A DNA stretch of 64,000 nt from Candidatus Bathyarchaeota archaeon (GTDB lineage: Archaea > Thermoproteota > Bathyarchaeia > Bathyarchaeales > Bathycorpusculaceae): contig JAOZHS010000001.1 in NCBI GenBank assembly GCA_026014745.1, forward strand, positions 496,001 through 560,000. Reading direction: 5' to 3'. A program made the translations under genes and the position numbers. Below the pieces are notes generated by a model. That model had not been told where the DNA came from and made no database searches. It worked only from the letters and a program-made list of their open reading frames with translations. Each line of letters begins with the position of its first letter. The first letter of the stretch is position 1. Below are positions 16,417-25,287 of this stretch, in pieces.

Positions 16417-17139
16417 ATGGAACAAAAATCAACCCAAGACTACCTAAAAACCGTCTACGGGCTATCCAAAAACGGAGACCTCGTCACCACAACCGCAATC
16501 TCCCAAAAACTAGACGTGGCACCAGCCAGCGTCACCGAAATGCTCAAAAAACTAGCCCAAGACGGCTACGTCAACTACTCCCCCTACCACGGAAGCACCC
16601 TAACAGACAAAGGACTAGAAGAAGCCCAAAAAGTCACCCGCAAACACCGCCTCCTCGAAAAATTCCTCACCGACGTCCTCCACATCGGCAAAGACAAAGT
16701 CCACAGCGAAGCCTGCCAAATGGAACACGCCCTCTCCGACGAAGCAGAAGAATCCCTCTGCCGCTTCCTCAAACACCCCGACACCTGCAGCGACGACCAC
16801 AAAACCATACCTGCCTGCGATCTCCCTTTCACAAGCTGCGAAGAATGCATACGATTACACAACCAAGGGCTTGAAGAAGTCGGTCGACGCCACAAAAACC
16901 TCACAAGCATCCGCGACCTCAAAAGCGGCAAATACGGCAAAATAAGCTTCATCCGAGGCGAACACAAAGTGCTACAACGCCTTTTAGACATGGGGTTGAC
17001 GCCTGGAACCCGCATACAAGTGGTAAAAGTGGCACCTATGGATGGCCCCGTGGAGGTTGCAGTTCGGGGTTCCAAGCTAGCGTTGGGGCAAGACATAGCC
17101 TGCAACGTGTTTGTCGAGGAAGAAAAACCAGCCAGCTAG
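16417..17139 (+). CDS. DtxR/MntR-family regulator fused to FeoA domain
   Basis: A 240 aa metal-dependent repressor from ATG 16417, which has GGAAAG just upstream. The frame is open from 16351, but those codons overlap the operators. Residues 1-60 form the winged helix (KLDVAPASVTEMLKKLAQDGYV). The dimerisation/metal domain has the family HRLLEKFL, HALSDEAEE and Cys-rich CEEC elements. Residues about 165-238 are an SH3-like FeoA domain (RLLDMGLTPGTRIQVV). It precedes feoB by 12 bp, so it regulates, and with its FeoA part perhaps assists, ferrous-iron import. Confidence 0.92.
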   Translation: MEQKSTQDYLKTVYGLSKNGDLVTTTAISQKLDVAPASVTEMLKKLAQDGYVNYSPYHGSTLTDKGLEEAQKVTRKHRLLEKFLTDVLHIGKDKVHSEACQMEHALSDEAEESLCRFLKHPDTCSDDHKTIPACDLPFTSCEECIRLHNQGLEEVGRRHKNLTSIRDLKSGKYGKISFIRGEHKVLQRLLDMGLTPGTRIQVVKVAPMDGPVEVAVRGSKLALGQDIACNVFVEEEKPAS

Positions 17140-17151
17140 GAGAATACGCTT

Positions 17152-19140
17152 ATGTCCTGTGATGTAGAACAAAATGGCAACGGTGAAGTATGCAACAATA
17201 AGCAAAGCAACGGCAAAAAATTGACGTTTGCTTTGGCAGGGAACGCTAACGTCGGCAAAAGCGTCATATTCAACCAGCTCACTGGCTCCAACCAAATCAT
17301 CGGTAACTGGCCTGGCAAAACCGTGGACCGCGCCGAAGGCACCCTGAGCTTTGAAGGCTACGAAATCAAAATCATTGACTTACCCGGCATATACTCCTTC
17401 TCCACATTCTCCATGGAGGAACTGGTATCACGCGACTACATCGCCTTAGAAAAACCCGACGCCGTAATCAACGTGGTTGATGCTTCGGTTTTGGAACGCA
17501 ACCTCTTCTTCACCCTGCAACTGTTAGAGATGAATGCGCCGCTGGTGTTGTGTCTCAACCAAATTGACGTAGCAAAAAGCAAAGGCATAATCATCGACAA
17601 AGAAAAACTCGAACACGCCCTAGGCATCCCCGTAGTTTTTGCAACGGCTACCCGTGGAGAAGGCATCTACGAAGTAGTCCGTGAAGCCGTAAAAGTCGCC
17701 GTCCACAAACCCAAACCAAAACAACTCAAATACCGAAAAGACCTCGAAGACCACATAGAAAAACTTCAAAAACTAATCGAAAAAGAAAACCTCGACTTGC
17801 AGTATCCTGCACGTTGGCTAGCGATTAAGCTGCTTGAGGGCGACACTGAAATCAAAAAAATCGTCGCCGCCAAATCCCCCGCAGTCGTAGATTCAGCTAA
17901 AGTGATTGCACAGGAGCTTCAAAGTACCTGCCAGGAACCCTGCTTCTCCGTGATTGCATCCGAGCGGTATGCGTTGGCAAGCTCCATTGCGGCTTCGTCG
18001 TTGCAGCAAAGCGAAATCTGGAACACCTTCTCTGATAAGCTGGAATGGTTCACTACTCACAAAATCTTTGGCTACGTCACCGCTGTAGGAGTCATCGGTG
18101 GTTTGCTGCTTTGGACATTCTTTGTGGGTAACTGGCTATCAACGTTGATTGCTTCAGCGTTAAGCATCATAACCCCCACTGACCCCGCACTGTCGATGTC
18201 GCAGCCCATTCTTAGTATAATAGTTAATGGGCTCTGGGGTGGCATCGCTGCGGGTTTAACGCTGATCATTCCCTTCGTAATCCCCTTCTATCTGCTGCTA
18301 GCCTTCATAGAGGATTCGGGGCTTCTAACCCGCGTCGCGTTTATGATGGATAGTGCGATGCACAAAATCGGGTTACACGGCAAAGCCCTCATCCCCATAA
18401 TCTTAGGCTACGGCTGCAACGTACCCGCTATTCATAGCTGCAAAATCATGGAAACCCGACGTGAACGGCTGCTGGCTGCGTTTGCCATCACCTTTGCCCC
18501 CTGCTCAGCACGAACCATCATCCTCTTCGGCATGGTTGGCCTCTTCGTTGGCATCCAATGGGCGCTGCTGCTCTACGTCGTCGACATAGCCATCATATTC
18601 CTTTTGGGTAGAATCGCCATGAAAGCCGTGCCCGGTAAATCCACAGGCTTAATCATGGAGATGAGCAGCTTCAAACGGCCCTCCCTAAAAGTCGTTGCGA
18701 AGCAGACTTGGGCGCGAACCAAATCCCTAATCTTAGTCGTGTTCCCCATCTACATCGTCGGCAGCGCGCTCATCCAAGCCCTCTACGTAACCAACATATT
18801 GACGCCAATCAGTGACGCAATGATACCGCTCACGGTGTGGTGGCTAGGTTTACCCGCCATGGCAGGTGTACTGCTCATCTTGGGCACTGTCCGCAAGGAA
18901 CTCATACTGGTGGGCGCTGTGGCAATCTTGGGCACTACGAATTTGCTTGTGGGCTTTTCGCCTGTGCAGTTGGTGGTGATGGCGCTTGTGGCGATGCTCT
19001 ACATCCCCTGCGTCTCGACAGTGGCGATTTTGGGCAAAGAATTCGGGTGGAAAGCCACAGCAGTAATAACCGCAGCCAACATAGGCGCCGCGCTCTTAGT
19101 AGGCGGCTTAGCCTATCGGCTGCTCTCACTATTTTTCTAG
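17152..19140 (+). CDS. feoB: Ferrous iron transporter FeoB
   Basis: A 662 aa membrane protein for Fe2+ uptake. The N-terminal G domain has G1 GNANVGKS (residues 30-37), G2 TVDRAEG, G3 DLPGIYS and G4 NQID. A GDI-like helical linker follows, then two Gate repeats and about eight to ten transmembrane helices with conserved cysteines in LGYGCNVPA and TFAPCSAR. It is co-transcribed with the DtxR-FeoA gene, so the FeoA function is carried by that fusion and no free feoA is seen. Ends in a strong T-tract. Confidence 0.96.
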   Translation: MSCDVEQNGNGEVCNNKQSNGKKLTFALAGNANVGKSVIFNQLTGSNQIIGNWPGKTVDRAEGTLSFEGYEIKIIDLPGIYSFSTFSMEELVSRDYIALEKPDAVINVVDASVLERNLFFTLQLLEMNAPLVLCLNQIDVAKSKGIIIDKEKLEHALGIPVVFATATRGEGIYEVVREAVKVAVHKPKPKQLKYRKDLEDHIEKLQKLIEKENLDLQYPARWLAIKLLEGDTEIKKIVAAKSPAVVDSAKVIAQELQSTCQEPCFSVIASERYALASSIAASSLQQSEIWNTFSDKLEWFTTHKIFGYVTAVGVIGGLLLWTFFVGNWLSTLIASALSIITPTDPALSMSQPILSIIVNGLWGGIAAGLTLIIPFVIPFYLLLAFIEDSGLLTRVAFMMDSAMHKIGLHGKALIPIILGYGCNVPAIHSCKIMETRRERLLAAFAITFAPCSARTIILFGMVGLFVGIQWALLLYVVDIAIIFLLGRIAMKAVPGKSTGLIMEMSSFKRPSLKVVAKQTWARTKSLILVVFPIYIVGSALIQALYVTNILTPISDAMIPLTVWWLGLPAMAGVLLILGTVRKELILVGAVAILGTTNLLVGFSPVQLVVMALVAMLYIPCVSTVAILGKEFGWKATAVITAANIGAALLVGGLAYRLLSLFF

Positions 19141-19163
19141 TTTCTTTTTTTTTAAAAAAAATG
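19141..19163 (+). terminator. T-tract/hairpin terminator after feoB
   Basis: The sequence gtttcttttttttt directly after the stop bases, followed by an A-run that can pair with it (T8/A8). It fits an archaeal T-run terminator for the feo operon. Confidence 0.6.
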
Positions 19164-19278
19164 GGTATCGAGAAAGCTTTTGATAACGAAGCTAAAAGTT
19201 TGAGTACTTCTAAATCACCTTAAGAAAGACTTAAACAGCATCTCCACTAGTAATTATTCGGTTTTTGAGGCGACAAAT

Positions 19279-19788
19279 ATGGGGAAGTTGCCCGTTTTGA
19301 TAGTTGTTACATTATTAATTGCAATAATAATTGCCTTTGTAGCGATTATTTTTTTGCGGGTTTATCGTTTTCCCTTCGTTTATTATACTGTGTTTGGAGC
19401 AACTAATTCCTTAACTCACTGGTTTGCTTGGATTGGAACGATATACCTCATCGTTGCTTCACCCATACAACCCATTATCAAACGCAAAGCACCAACCCAT
19501 TACACAACAATGCTAAAAATTCACATGATAGGCAATCTGATTGCGGTTATTTTGGTGTCAATTCATTTTTCTCAGCAAGTAACCCGACCCGCCACAGCGT
19601 ATCCCGAGTTAGGAACGGGAATATTACTGTATGCAACGATGATACTTTTGGTCTCTACTGGGCTGCTTAGATACCTCGGAGTGCCAAAACAATATTTTAA
19701 GCAAGAGATATTTCTTCATGCAGCGTTTGCCTTGATGTTTTATGCTGTGATAATTGTCCATATCCTGCATGGAATCTCTATCATTTAG
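19279..19788 (+). CDS. Membrane protein, possible b-type cytochrome/ferric-reductase-like
   Basis: A 169 aa protein with four to five transmembrane helices. Two helices carry His pairs spaced as in bis-His haem b proteins: KIHMIGNLIAVILVSIHF and FLHAAFALMFYAVIIVHILH. This pattern occurs in cytochrome b561 and ferric-reductase-like domains. It lies 138 bp after feoB on the same strand but behind the terminator. A role in reducing Fe3+ before FeoB uptake is suggested by position only; no flavin or NAD domain is present. Confidence 0.55.
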   Translation: MGKLPVLIVVTLLIAIIIAFVAIIFLRVYRFPFVYYTVFGATNSLTHWFAWIGTIYLIVASPIQPIIKRKAPTHYTTMLKIHMIGNLIAVILVSIHFSQQVTRPATAYPELGTGILLYATMILLVSTGLLRYLGVPKQYFKQEIFLHAAFALMFYAVIIVHILHGISII

Positions 19789-19789
19789 G

Positions 19790-20572
19790 CTATTGGGTTT
19801 TTATTTTCGCAATTGCAACGGTGCCTGAGAGGACGCTGGTGTTGAGGAACTCGATTTCTTTGCCTGAATCCAGCTGTATTATTGTGTGGTATGCGGTGAC
19901 TTCTTTGACGATTCCTTCTTCATTGCGGTAGGAAGTGATGACGCGGTCGCCTACGGTGTAGTGGAGTCGGGTTTCTTGTTGCGGTTCGGGTTTGCGGACG
20001 GCAGTGACGATGACGCCGCCGTTGGCTATGGCGCTGTTGGGGATTGTGATTTGTCCCACGTCGGTGCGGATGCGCATAACCAGTGCAGACATGTCGGTGA
20101 CTTTACCGGGCATATTGTTGACCATAACGTCGTCGCCGATTTTGAATTGGTATGTGGTGAAGACTAAGGCGCCAGAGAGTATGCCGCCGACGAAGGTGGA
20201 TATGATTAAGCCGACCGTGACTGATATGATGCCTGCACTGGTTAAAAGCGTAGATATTGGGACGCCAAATATGCCTAAGACAACAAAGCTAAGGATCACT
20301 CCTGCTATGGCTAAGAGAAAGAATTGGATTATGGTTGCTGCTTGTATGCCAATGTGGGGCGTTAGAAGCGTTTTTGAGCGCGCTAAAAGGAAAATGGCGG
20401 CTATGCCAAACACGAAGACGATTATGAGGTCGCCTAACTGTTTGAGGAAGGTTGGCAGGTTTATGGGTCCTGTTGCAAAGAGACCAAACACCAAAACGGT
20501 GCAGACGGCTAAGATAACTATGAACATTAAAAATACGAAGAGCTTTTTTAGTGAACCTATGATAGCTGCCAA
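19790..20572 (-). CDS. MscS-family mechanosensitive channel
   Basis: A 260 aa small-conductance mechanosensitive channel. It has three N-terminal transmembrane helices and a pore-lining third helix rich in Gly/Ala (STFVGGILSGALVFTTYQFKIGDDV). The cytosolic beta domain contains IPNSAIANGGVIV, the MscS IPN motif. It is tail-to-tail with the preceding membrane gene (1 bp apart). A second MscS homologue lies at 21046-22089. Confidence 0.88.
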   Translation of the reverse strand: MAAIIGSLKKLFVFLMFIVILAVCTVLVFGLFATGPINLPTFLKQLGDLIIVFVFGIAAIFLLARSKTLLTPHIGIQAATIIQFFLLAIAGVILSFVVLGIFGVPISTLLTSAGIISVTVGLIISTFVGGILSGALVFTTYQFKIGDDVMVNNMPGKVTDMSALVMRIRTDVGQITIPNSAIANGGVIVTAVRKPEPQQETRLHYTVGDRVITSYRNEEGIVKEVTAYHTIIQLDSGKEIEFLNTSVLSGTVAIAKIKTQ

Positions 20573-20674
20573 GTTAAGTCACTCTTGATTAGTGAGCGTA
20601 AGGAGATTTCTATAGTTTTCCTACATGATAGCAATTCAAGTAACAGTTATATCGTGTGCGGAGTGTGATTGGGT

Positions 20675-20794
20675 ATGCCAGATTTAGCTCCCCATTGTCC
20701 TTGCCCAGAAAAAAAGTGTCCCCACCATAGCAACTGCCAAAAATGCGTAGAATACCACAAAGAAAGAAACGAACTACCCTACTGCGCAAGGTAG
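20675..20794 (+). CDS. 39-aa Cys-rich protein (DUF6485-like)
   Basis: A short gene of 39 codons with eight cysteine or histidine-rich positions in the pattern CPCPEKKCPHHSNCQKCVEYH...LPYC. This matches the small Cys-rich proteins (CPRHGxCxxCxxYH...LPxC) common in methanogens and clostridia that I associate with DUF6485. A TATA-like element (gttatatcg, 20646-20654) lies about 25 bp before the start, so the mRNA may be nearly leaderless. It precedes the next gene by 5 bp. Probably metal-binding; function unknown. Confidence 0.7.
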   Translation: MPDLAPHCPCPEKKCPHHSNCQKCVEYHKERNELPYCAR

Positions 20795-20799
20795 TGCCT

Positions 20800-21039
20800 A
20801 TGAGTAAACCTTCAGATGCGGAAGCAAAGAAGCGTGCCCTGGTGCAGGCTTACTTTTGGAACATCGTGGGCTCCGTTGAGCACATTAACATCCCCAAACT
20901 TGAGGATGCTATAAAGAAAGAATTCCACACCACTGACCCACGGCAGATAAAAACACAGATTACGCTCATGCAAAATGAGGGCAGAATAAAGGTTCAGAAT
21001 AACGTGAAGGTTTGGATTAAGCAACCGTCCGACATTTAG
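20800..21039 (+). CDS. Small winged-helix-like protein
   Basis: A 79 aa protein from ATG 20800. The frame is open further upstream, but that part overlaps the Cys-rich gene. It has helix-rich and wing-like segments (HTTDPRQIKTQITLMQNEGRI followed by VQNNVKVWIKQP) that look like a winged helix with a recognition helix and a short beta wing. It is probably co-transcribed with the 39-aa gene. No family recognised. Confidence 0.6.
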   Translation: MSKPSDAEAKKRALVQAYFWNIVGSVEHINIPKLEDAIKKEFHTTDPRQIKTQITLMQNEGRIKVQNNVKVWIKQPSDI

Positions 21040-21045
21040 GTCTCT

Positions 21046-22089
21046 TTAGGGTTCATTTAAGTTGCTAAGGTATTTGGGTGTCTTAACAGTGTTTTGGGAT
21101 TCTCGCATGGCAATATGTGTTGGTGACATTATTTCGACTCCTGCTAACTTGAATTCCGTGAGGATATTGTTGATTAGGTCGCTTTTTATTTGGATGAGTC
21201 GGTTGGATTCGTTGGTGTACGCGTTGATTTCGTAGGTTATGGCATAGTTACCAAGGTCCCGCAGTAGGACAAAGGGCATTTTGCCCGGCACAAGTAGGAC
21301 GCCGGGGGTTTTTTGGGCGCTGTCAATGAGTAGTTTTTGGGCAAGGTCCTTGTCGACGTCGTAGCCTAAAGTGAATGGAACATAGATTAGAACTTCTTTG
21401 AGGGCGCTAAAGTTTCGGATTTCTTTACTCATAACCGTTAGGTTGGGGATACTTACGATTTCGTCTTTTATGGTTTTGACACGGGTGAAAAACACGCCGA
21501 CTTCAACAATGTCTCCATATGTGTCGCCGATTTGGACGCGGTCACCCTCCTTAAATTCGCTTGTACCGCCCAGAATGGTGTACGCTAGAACGTTACCCAA
21601 AACGCTGGATGTAAACAAGCCTAAAACAAACGTTAAAGCAACAATCAAGCCAGTTCCGAGCAGGTTGGAAATCCAAGAGACAATTGATGAGTAAGCCCAA
21701 ATCAAAATGAGCGCAATTATTACGATGAGGTAGACAAGGTAGGTTAGGTATTGGGTTATGGTTTTGTTGGTTTTTTGGCGGGTGCTTCCGTCGCGGACGA
21801 TTTTTCCCAAAGCAGGAGAAACGCTCAGGATGGTTATGGGGATTATCAATTTCTTTGCGGCAGCCAAAAAGAACCAGACTATGAATGAGAAAACTATTTT
21901 CTGAAGGGTGCCGTAAATGAGAAGTTGGAGTTCTTCGTCGCCAAAAACGGACAAGCCTCCAAAACGGTAAATCGACTCCAGCAGAACAAGCATAACAATA
22001 ATCACGCCAACTCGGATTGCTAACCAACCTAGATAGCTTCCGATTATGACGGCGCGATTAGCGTATTTTCTCTTCTGTTGTTTCTGCAA
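21046..22089 (-). CDS. MscS-family mechanosensitive channel
   Basis: A 347 aa channel with four predicted N-terminal helices and the MscS pore helix (LGLFTSSVLGNVLAYTILGG). The beta domain has GDRVQIGDTYGDIVEVGVFFTRV and SIPNLTVMSKEIRNFS, and the alpha/beta C-terminal domain carries GYDVDKD. It shares family but little sequence with the channel at 19790-20572, so the two are old paralogues. Convergent with the small winged-helix gene. Confidence 0.88.
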   Translation of the reverse strand: MQKQQKRKYANRAVIIGSYLGWLAIRVGVIIVMLVLLESIYRFGGLSVFGDEELQLLIYGTLQKIVFSFIVWFFLAAAKKLIIPITILSVSPALGKIVRDGSTRQKTNKTITQYLTYLVYLIVIIALILIWAYSSIVSWISNLLGTGLIVALTFVLGLFTSSVLGNVLAYTILGGTSEFKEGDRVQIGDTYGDIVEVGVFFTRVKTIKDEIVSIPNLTVMSKEIRNFSALKEVLIYVPFTLGYDVDKDLAQKLLIDSAQKTPGVLLVPGKMPFVLLRDLGNYAITYEINAYTNESNRLIQIKSDLINNILTEFKLAGVEIMSPTHIAMRESQNTVKTPKYLSNLNEP

Positions 22090-22172
22090 TCGGATGATAG
22101 CCCTCAGCGATAATTCTTTTGGCGAAATTTAAGTCTTGCAGATTAATTGCCGATTAACGCCTAAAAAAGAGG

Positions 22173-23276
22173 TTATTTGTAGGTGAGGGTTGAGCATAAT
22201 TCTTCAACAGTGCGGTTTAATGTGAGTTCGGCCATGCTGCGGCTGTAATCCATGATGCGACGGGAACTGTCAAAAATCAACCGCAACACCGAAACGATGT
22301 TGGGGTCAAGTTTTTTGCTAGACATCAGCAGAATAATCTCATTTTCAAGCGACACCAGATCCTCACGTTTAGAGATTAGTTTCTCCGCGTCTTTATAGTC
22401 GCGCTTGAAGAGGGCTTTGATGGAGTCATCGTAGAGTTGGTGCGCTTGGCCGCTAAAAGCCACGAGCTGATTGTATATTTCTTCATCGAGGGGGTCCTTG
22501 ATGAAGAGGGTTTGGTCATCGATTAGCTTTTGCAGAGTGCCCAAGTTGTGGATAATGTTCATAGCGTTTTGGGCGATGCTTTCAATGTCGTTCACGGCTA
22601 TACGATATAGCAGAAACTCTTTTGGTGTTCGGAAACCCAATTCGCGAAAGAGGTTACGTTCGATGCCGTGCTTGAGTTGCCGTACGATGTAGAGGCCTAG
22701 GCGGTTGACGTCATTGTGGGCATTTATTACGCTGTCAAAGAGTACGTCGCTGCGGTCTTTGAGGGCTGCGATGGCGTCTCGATTGGCTGCTAAGGCTACG
22801 ATGGCCATGCGGCGAACGGCTTTTTCAATGGGGAACTCGCTGTGTTTTATTAGGATTTGGAGAGTGATTTCGTCTTGGGTCTCGTCGATAATTTCGGAGC
22901 CTAAAAATTTGTCGCGGGCGAGGTTTTTGATCTCGTTTTTGTATTTGGTGGTGTCGGGTGCGTTTTTGAATCGGACTCGGATGATGTCGGCGCCAATGGC
23001 GTATAGTGCGCGTATCATGCGTAGTGCGGATTGGGTGGGCTCTTTGGTGTCTACGTTTACGAGGTATTCTTTGGGTTTTGCGAGGTCGCTGTGGCCTTCT
23101 TTTTCGAGGAGTTTGCGGGGGACTAAGGTTAGTTTGGAGTCGGGTTGGAGGTTGAAGGCTATTTCGCTGCCCCTGTTTAATTCTAGGTCTTCGACCCATT
23201 CTTTTGGGAGGGATATTATGTAGGAGCCTCTGCCTGTGCATTGGACGCGTCTATATCCAAGGTCTTTTTCTGCCAT
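22173..23276 (-). CDS. AbrB-PhoU family regulator
   Basis: A 367 aa archaeal regulator. The N-terminal SpoVT/AbrB-like swapped-hairpin DNA-binding domain (residues about 8-55, GRGSYIISLPKEWVEDLELNRGSEI) is followed by two PhoU-type helical repeats. Such proteins are annotated as phosphate-uptake or PhoU-family transcriptional regulators, but no pst genes are present here. It is divergent from the glutamate synthase operon, and a palindrome just upstream of its start suggests autoregulation. Confidence 0.85.
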   Translation of the reverse strand: MAEKDLGYRRVQCTGRGSYIISLPKEWVEDLELNRGSEIAFNLQPDSKLTLVPRKLLEKEGHSDLAKPKEYLVNVDTKEPTQSALRMIRALYAIGADIIRVRFKNAPDTTKYKNEIKNLARDKFLGSEIIDETQDEITLQILIKHSEFPIEKAVRRMAIVALAANRDAIAALKDRSDVLFDSVINAHNDVNRLGLYIVRQLKHGIERNLFRELGFRTPKEFLLYRIAVNDIESIAQNAMNIIHNLGTLQKLIDDQTLFIKDPLDEEIYNQLVAFSGQAHQLYDDSIKALFKRDYKDAEKLISKREDLVSLENEIILLMSSKKLDPNIVSVLRLIFDSSRRIMDYSRSMAELTLNRTVEELCSTLTYK

Positions 23277-23291
23277 ATCAACGCACCTTTG

Positions 23292-23340
23292 ATAAATGAT
23301 TCATTTATGTAACATATTTCATTAAGTGCAATATAAATGA
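23292..23340. promoter_or_regulatory. Triple ATAAATGA operator candidate
   Basis: Perfect palindrome ATAAATGA-T-TCATTTAT at 23292-23308, plus a third copy ATAAATGA at 23333-23340. The array sits 16-64 bp upstream of the AbrB-PhoU start and covers its likely start site and TATA region (TTTATATT on the minus strand). Confidence 0.55.
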
Positions 23341-23352
23341 TTAGCGACATGG

Positions 23353-23359
23353 TTATATA
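23353..23359 (+). promoter_or_regulatory. TATA box of the glutamate synthase operon
   Basis: TTATATA in the context ggttatatagag, the only strong TATA box facing the glt operon. It predicts a start near 23380-23385 and a leader of about 175 nt, or translation of the small gene at 23389. Confidence 0.5.
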
Positions 23360-23388
23360 GAGTATGTGACATGTGGAGGGCAATTCCT

Positions 23389-23526
23389 ATGGAACTAGGT
23401 GATAAAATGCCGTTAAACACATGTAGAATAATAATTAAAAAAACTAGCCAAACAACTACAAGCAAGGGCATTTTATGCACAAATGACGTGGAACTTCACG
23501 TACAAATGATCACATGCCCCCGCTAA
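23389..23526 (+). CDS. Predicted 45-aa Cys-containing leader protein
   Basis: A 45-codon open frame between the glt promoter and the first glt gene, with GGAGGG 8 nt before its ATG. The product starts MELGDKMPLNTCRIIIKK, has cysteines at 12, 30 and 43, and ends ITCPR. No family recognised. The same DNA holds a 10-bp inverted repeat (ATAAAATGCC 23402-23411, GGCATTTTAT 23467-23476), so it could instead be a structured untranslated leader. Whether the predicted start lies up- or downstream of the GGAGGG is uncertain. Confidence 0.4.
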   Translation: MELGDKMPLNTCRIIIKKTSQTTTSKGILCTNDVELHVQMITCPR

Positions 23527-23557
23527 AGACAAAAAAACGTCAAGAAGGCACACAAAC

Positions 23558-24001
23558 ATGAAAAAAATTATTGCCATTCAAGAAAACTGCATAGGCTGTG
23601 GACTCTGCGAAGTATACTGCACCGTGCAGCACTCCAAATCAAAGGACATAATCAAAGCCTACAACAGCGAACGCCCTAGACCCATCAGTCGCGTCCGCGT
23701 TGAACGCAACAAACCCGTATCATTCGCCATCCAATGCCGCCACTGCGACGACGCCCCCTGTGTCACCGCATGCCTAGCAGGCGCCATGACCAAAGACCCC
23801 AAAACAGGCGAAGTAATCCACAACAAAGACAAATGCATGGGTTGCTGGACCTGTGTCATGATTTGCCCCTATGGCGCCATAAAGATGGATAAAGAAGGGC
23901 ACGTCATCGCCAAATGCGACCTTTGCCAGGGATTTGACAAACCCGCATGCGTCGCCAATTGTCCTAACGAGGCTCTCATCTTCAAAGAGGTGAAACCCTA
24001 G
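23558..24001 (+). CDS. Polyferredoxin-type electron-transfer subunit (four 4Fe-4S sites)
   Basis: A 147 aa iron-sulphur protein of the HycB/CooF/DmsB type. Four cysteine groups are visible: CIGCGLCEVYC, CRHCDDAPCVTAC, CMGCWTCVMICP and CDLCQGFDKPACVANCP, enough for four [4Fe-4S] clusters. It is the first gene of the glutamate synthase operon and abuts the FAD oxidoreductase directly. It probably passes electrons between that flavoprotein, or a free ferredoxin, and the FMN subunit. Confidence 0.88.
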   Translation: MKKIIAIQENCIGCGLCEVYCTVQHSKSKDIIKAYNSERPRPISRVRVERNKPVSFAIQCRHCDDAPCVTACLAGAMTKDPKTGEVIHNKDKCMGCWTCVMICPYGAIKMDKEGHVIAKCDLCQGFDKPACVANCPNEALIFKEVKP

Positions 24002-25285
24002 ATGGCAAAATATGTCATTGTGGGCGCTTCAGCAGCAGGCGTAGGAGCAGTTGAAGCCATCCGCGAAATTGACTCAACTGGCGCAATCACAGTTATCACT
24101 GAAGAAGCCTGTGCCTACTACAGTCGACCTATGATAAGCGACTACGTAAGCGGCAAAGCTGACGTTCAGAAAATGAAATGTAAAACTGATGACTTCTTCA
24201 AAGCATATAACGCCGAAGTCTTAATCAACAAAAAAGTTACCGCCCTCAACCTTGCCGAGAAAACCCTCAGCTTAGACGGCGGAGAAAAAGTCATCTACGA
24301 GAAGCTTTTGCTTGCCACTGGCGGTAAACCCTTCGTTCCCAAGATGGAGGGCCAAGAAAAAGATGGTGTCTTCACTTTTACCACCATGGCAGATGCTCAA
24401 AGCCTTGCAGCAAAAATCGACGCAATCCACGCAAAATCTGCCGTAGTCATCGGTGCTGGCTTGATTGGGATTAGCGTCACTGAAGCCCTCACCAAACGGG
24501 GCATAAAGGTAACCGTGGTGGAGTTACAAGAGAAAATCTTAAGTTTACTCTTAGACGCAAAAGCATCAGATATGGTAGAAGCTGTAATCCGCAAGGCAGG
24601 CGTAGACTTTGCCACCGGTCAATCTGTCCAGAAAATCATCGGCACACCCGACAACGACGCAGTTGTCGGCGGAGTCATAACCACCAAGGGCACTCAGATT
24701 CCCTGCGACCTCGTAATATGCGCCATCGGCGTCATACCCCGAACAGAACTCGTCGCTGGGTCAGCTGTCAAAGTTAACCGCGGCATAGTTGTCGACAGCA
24801 CCATGCAAACCAGCCTTCCCGATGTGTACGCCAGCGGTGACGTTGCTGAAGCCTACGACTTCATCTTAAATCAAAACCGTCTCTTGCCGCTTTGGCCACT
24901 GGCAGTTCTGGAAGGTAAGGTTGCAGGCGCTAACATGGCAGGTCAGAAAGCCACCTACGCGGGCGGCACCAACATGAGCAGCCTCAAGTACTTCGGTATC
25001 CCACTGGTCTCCATAGGCAACGCCAACCCCAAACCCGACGACACAACCGTTGAAGTGATCAGCAAACTTGACGAGGTACACAATGCTTACCGAAAGTTGG
25101 TGCTTAAAGATAACGTGATCGTGGGCATGACCTTTGTTAACTGCATTGACCGTGCAGGTATTTTCTTTAATTTAATGAAGAAACAAATAAACGTAAAGAA
25201 ATTCAAGCAAGACCTGCTCCGAGACGACTTCGGCTTAGCCGTATTGCCCTCGAGTCTGGTAAAGAAAATGAGTGTGGTGCAATAA
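24002..25285 (+). CDS. FAD/NAD(P)-dependent oxidoreductase
   Basis: A 427 aa pyridine nucleotide-disulphide oxidoreductase-like flavoprotein related to rubredoxin reductase and NirB-type modules. It has an N-terminal FAD site (VGASAAGVGAVEAI), a central NAD(P) site (VIGAGLIGISVTEAL), and the C-terminal FAD-contacting DVYASGDVAEAYD. No redox-active CxxC is seen, which suggests transfer to the adjacent polyferredoxin. Its start follows the upstream stop without a gap, and the amidotransferase follows by 2 bp. It likely stands in for the usual glutamate synthase small subunit. Confidence 0.87.
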   Translation: MAKYVIVGASAAGVGAVEAIREIDSTGAITVITEEACAYYSRPMISDYVSGKADVQKMKCKTDDFFKAYNAEVLINKKVTALNLAEKTLSLDGGEKVIYEKLLLATGGKPFVPKMEGQEKDGVFTFTTMADAQSLAAKIDAIHAKSAVVIGAGLIGISVTEALTKRGIKVTVVELQEKILSLLLDAKASDMVEAVIRKAGVDFATGQSVQKIIGTPDNDAVVGGVITTKGTQIPCDLVICAIGVIPRTELVAGSAVKVNRGIVVDSTMQTSLPDVYASGDVAEAYDFILNQNRLLPLWPLAVLEGKVAGANMAGQKATYAGGTNMSSLKYFGIPLVSIGNANPKPDDTTVEVISKLDEVHNAYRKLVLKDNVIVGMTFVNCIDRAGIFFNLMKKQINVKKFKQDLLRDDFGLAVLPSSLVKKMSVVQ

Positions 25286-25287
25286 AC

